Assembly: GCA_964343195.1 (NCBI GenBank)
Contig: CAYFIR010000009.1
Location: forward strand, 47,941-111,940
Length of the DNA: 64,000 nt
Source of the DNA: CAYVAP01 sp964343195
GTDB taxonomy: Bacteria > Bacteroidota > Bacteroidia > J057
Direction: 5' to 3'
Below the pieces are notes generated by a model. It was given only the letters and a program-made list of their open reading frames with translations, was not told where the DNA came from and did not search any database. This document shows, piece after piece, positions 62,524 through 64,000 of the stretch (positions are counted from its first letter, which is position 1; each line of letters starts with the position of its first letter). A program made the translations under genes and the position numbers.

Positions 62524-63696
62524 ATGAGAACCCCCCTTATTGCTCTATGGCTGGGTGTACTGGCTATGGTACCAGCTACGGCCCAGGATTTTAACTTCGA
62601 CCTCATTGAAGAGGTACCAGTTTACGAGGCGACCATGGATCTGCCCAATAGTCGCATCGTAATGGACTACGCAAGCAGCGAAATTGAAAACCCCGGTGTC
62701 GACAGTGTTTGGCAGACCATGAATGTCAAACGAGTTGACCTGGTTTTTACCCGCTATCCCAAGGAATATGATAAGTGGATCATCGGTGCAGTGGACCTGT
62801 CATTGGCGCGGCTTCAGGCTGCCCGAGACCTGGACTCAACCCTGTTTGCTGAAGGAGTTGAGCTGCACTTTATGATCCAGACAGACTGCGATAGCCGCGA
62901 TGCCGCGAAAGAGATGTTTCATGGCCTGGTGGTGTATTATGATGAGCCAAGCCCACTGTTAACCATGGAAGAGGAGGTCGCTCCGGAGACCATGGAAAAG
63001 CTTGACTACCGAATCAAGCAGGTTGCCGAGATCATTTATCAGGAAAATGAACTGGAAGACTCCACCGCACTAACCATTCTGCAGCGTCACTCGGACTGGG
63101 ATCAGATGTTGGTGGTGATGGACTGGACGGGTAGTATGTATGACTACGGAGCGTCGGTTCTCCTGTGGCATCGCCTGAATCTGCACCGGGCCTCTGTGCG
63201 TCGCTTTGTATTCTTCAACGATGGAGACGATACCCCCAACTATGAAAAGAAGATTGGTGAAACAGGCGGGATATATCTCCTCGAAACCGAAAGCATCGAT
63301 TCGCTGCTCCTGACCATGAACAAGGTGCGACGTGGCGGAAACGGTGGTGATGGACCTGAGAACGATGTGGAAGCGCTCAAGGCCGGAATCGAGCACTTTG
63401 AAGGCTATGAACAGGTCGTTTTGATCGCTGATAATCGCAGCGATGTGCGCGACCTCGAAATGGCAAAGGAGCTTAACAAGCCTATCCGCGTTGTACTCTG
63501 TGGAGTAACCGATAGCAAGCCGATCCATGAAGAGTACCTGACCCTTGCCTATCAGACGGGTGGTTCAGTCCATACCATTGAGGAAGACATCGCAGAACTG
63601 GCTCAGATCGTGGAAGGAACCAAGGTCGAGATCGGGGGGAACTACTACATGCTGGAGGATGGTACTTTCAGCTATCAGGGGCGTAAGTACGACTGA
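62524..63696 (+). CDS. exported VWA-like domain protein
   Basis: The 390-residue protein has the signal MRTPLIALWLGVLAMVPATAQ. Residues about 55-185 are mixed alpha/beta with no recognised motif. Residues about 193-345 form a von Willebrand A-like fold with the metal-site start DWTGSM (Asp200, Thr202, Ser204), which matches a DxTxS variant of MIDAS. The Gly-rich loop GGNGGDGPENDVEAL is another likely part of the site. A final beta region ends the protein (NYYMLEDGTFSYQGRKYD). No T9SS domain is seen, so the protein may be periplasmic. It is followed by a terminator. Confidence 0.82.
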   Translation: MRTPLIALWLGVLAMVPATAQDFNFDLIEEVPVYEATMDLPNSRIVMDYASSEIENPGVDSVWQTMNVKRVDLVFTRYPKEYDKWIIGAVDLSLARLQAARDLDSTLFAEGVELHFMIQTDCDSRDAAKEMFHGLVVYYDEPSPLLTMEEEVAPETMEKLDYRIKQVAEIIYQENELEDSTALTILQRHSDWDQMLVVMDWTGSMYDYGASVLLWHRLNLHRASVRRFVFFNDGDDTPNYEKKIGETGGIYLLETESIDSLLLTMNKVRRGGNGGDGPENDVEALKAGIEHFEGYEQVVLIADNRSDVRDLEMAKELNKPIRVVLCGVTDSKPIHEEYLTLAYQTGGSVHTIEEDIAELAQIVEGTKVEIGGNYYMLEDGTFSYQGRKYD

Positions 63697-64000
63697 TTGG
63701 CAGAGAGAAGTACGTCATATTACCGATTGAAAAAAGGCTTTCTGCATACCCGCAGGGAGCCTTTTTGCTTTTCTTTAGCTGAACTTTATGCATTTTTAAA
63801 TGTGAAAAATCCCTTCCTAGTACCAGCAAATTAGCCATCAGCAATTAACCAACATCGGGGTTTTAGGTGGATGTTGTTTAATCCGTGAACAACTTTCAGC
63901 AATCAATATTGTACAAAGGGATCTAAAGCAAACCTGGGGCGGCGTTGGCCCGGCATGAACTGTGTCAAAAAGCAAGCGAGGGGGCAAAAAAAGTTAGCAA
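63697..64000. other. 304-bp region to the window edge
   Basis: It holds the terminator at 63731-63766, then AT-rich sequence with a small CAACATC/GATGTTG hairpin near 63850-63877. An ATG at 63955 is open to the edge for 15 codons, but this is too short to call a gene. Confidence 0.5.
63731..63766 (+). terminator. intrinsic terminator after VWA gene
   Basis: AAAAAGGCT...CTGC pairs with GCAG...AGCCTTTTT (two internal mismatches) around a short loop and is followed by GCTTTT. Confidence 0.8.

Noticed and set aside
63955..64000. Start of a gene at the right edge
   Set aside because: Only 15 codons are visible, with no promoter or motif to support it.

Overview
The window looks like chromosomal DNA of a member of the Bacteroidota. 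It carries the adjacent type IX secretion (T9SS) genes porU and porV, several T9SS-type C-terminal sorting domains, DUF4292, DUF4199 and SusC-era style surface lipoproteins, TPR sensor kinases, and several Bacteroidota-type -7 promoter elements (TAnnTTTG). Base composition is close to balanced. A Saprospiria/Cytophagia-like lineage is a guess; no rRNA or ribosomal protein gene is present to place it better. I saw no CRISPR array, prophage, transposase or tRNA.

Layout. 1-2.2 kb: the end of an unknown gene and a secreted caspase-like protein. 2.3-8.3 kb (minus): a heavy-metal RND efflux module in which the pump and its outer-membrane factor form one polypeptide, with a lipoprotein adaptor and a small His-rich protein. 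8.3-16.1 kb (plus): a beta-barrel protein, porU, porV and a carboxypeptidase-regulatory-like protein. 16.1-17.9 kb (minus): aroK and a CHAT-domain protein that has lost both catalytic residues. 18.0-18.1 kb: the small SRP RNA with a near-consensus promoter. 18.2-25.7 kb (plus): ribD, a GT2 glycosyltransferase, dut, then a run of envelope lipoproteins ending in an EnvC-like degenerate LytM protein. 25.8-30.0 kb: Bax-inhibitor-1 protein, threonine dehydrogenase, glutathione peroxidase, OmpA-family and HhH membrane proteins. 30.4-37.2 kb (minus): a T9SS cargo protein, a long beta-roll protein with an S74 autoprocessing domain, and a response regulator/TPR histidine kinase pair.

37.4-38.5 kb holds two small genes and two non-coding elements: a 140-bp MITE-like element with 16-bp terminal inverted repeats and a 5-bp target duplication, and a 124-bp imperfect palindrome. 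38.7-44.4 kb is one giant surface protein (17 PKD-like and 4 FN3-like units, T9SS type B C-terminus). 44.7-54.3 kb: a TonB-family protein with a PKD-like periplasmic part, an M20 amidohydrolase, two uncharacterised genes around a 9-bp tandem array, a YtcJ-like amidohydrolase, a secreted M43 metalloprotease and a DUF4199 protein. 54.3-59.4 kb (minus): a small beta-rich protein, an ankyrin protein, cysteine desulfurase, and an ECF sigma factor followed closely by DNA polymerase IV. 59.6-63.7 kb: GDSL lipoprotein, SH3 lipoprotein, an SDR lacking its YxxxK motif and a VWA protein.

The dominant theme is cell-surface biology. PorU and PorV form part of the attachment machinery for exported T9SS proteins, and three likely clients (at 30.4, 38.7 and 51.8 kb) lie in the window. 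Core metabolism genes are interspersed. The least explained items are the dead CHAT protein, the RND-OMF fusion, the MITE-like element, the PKD-TonB hybrid and the sigma factor-dinB pair.
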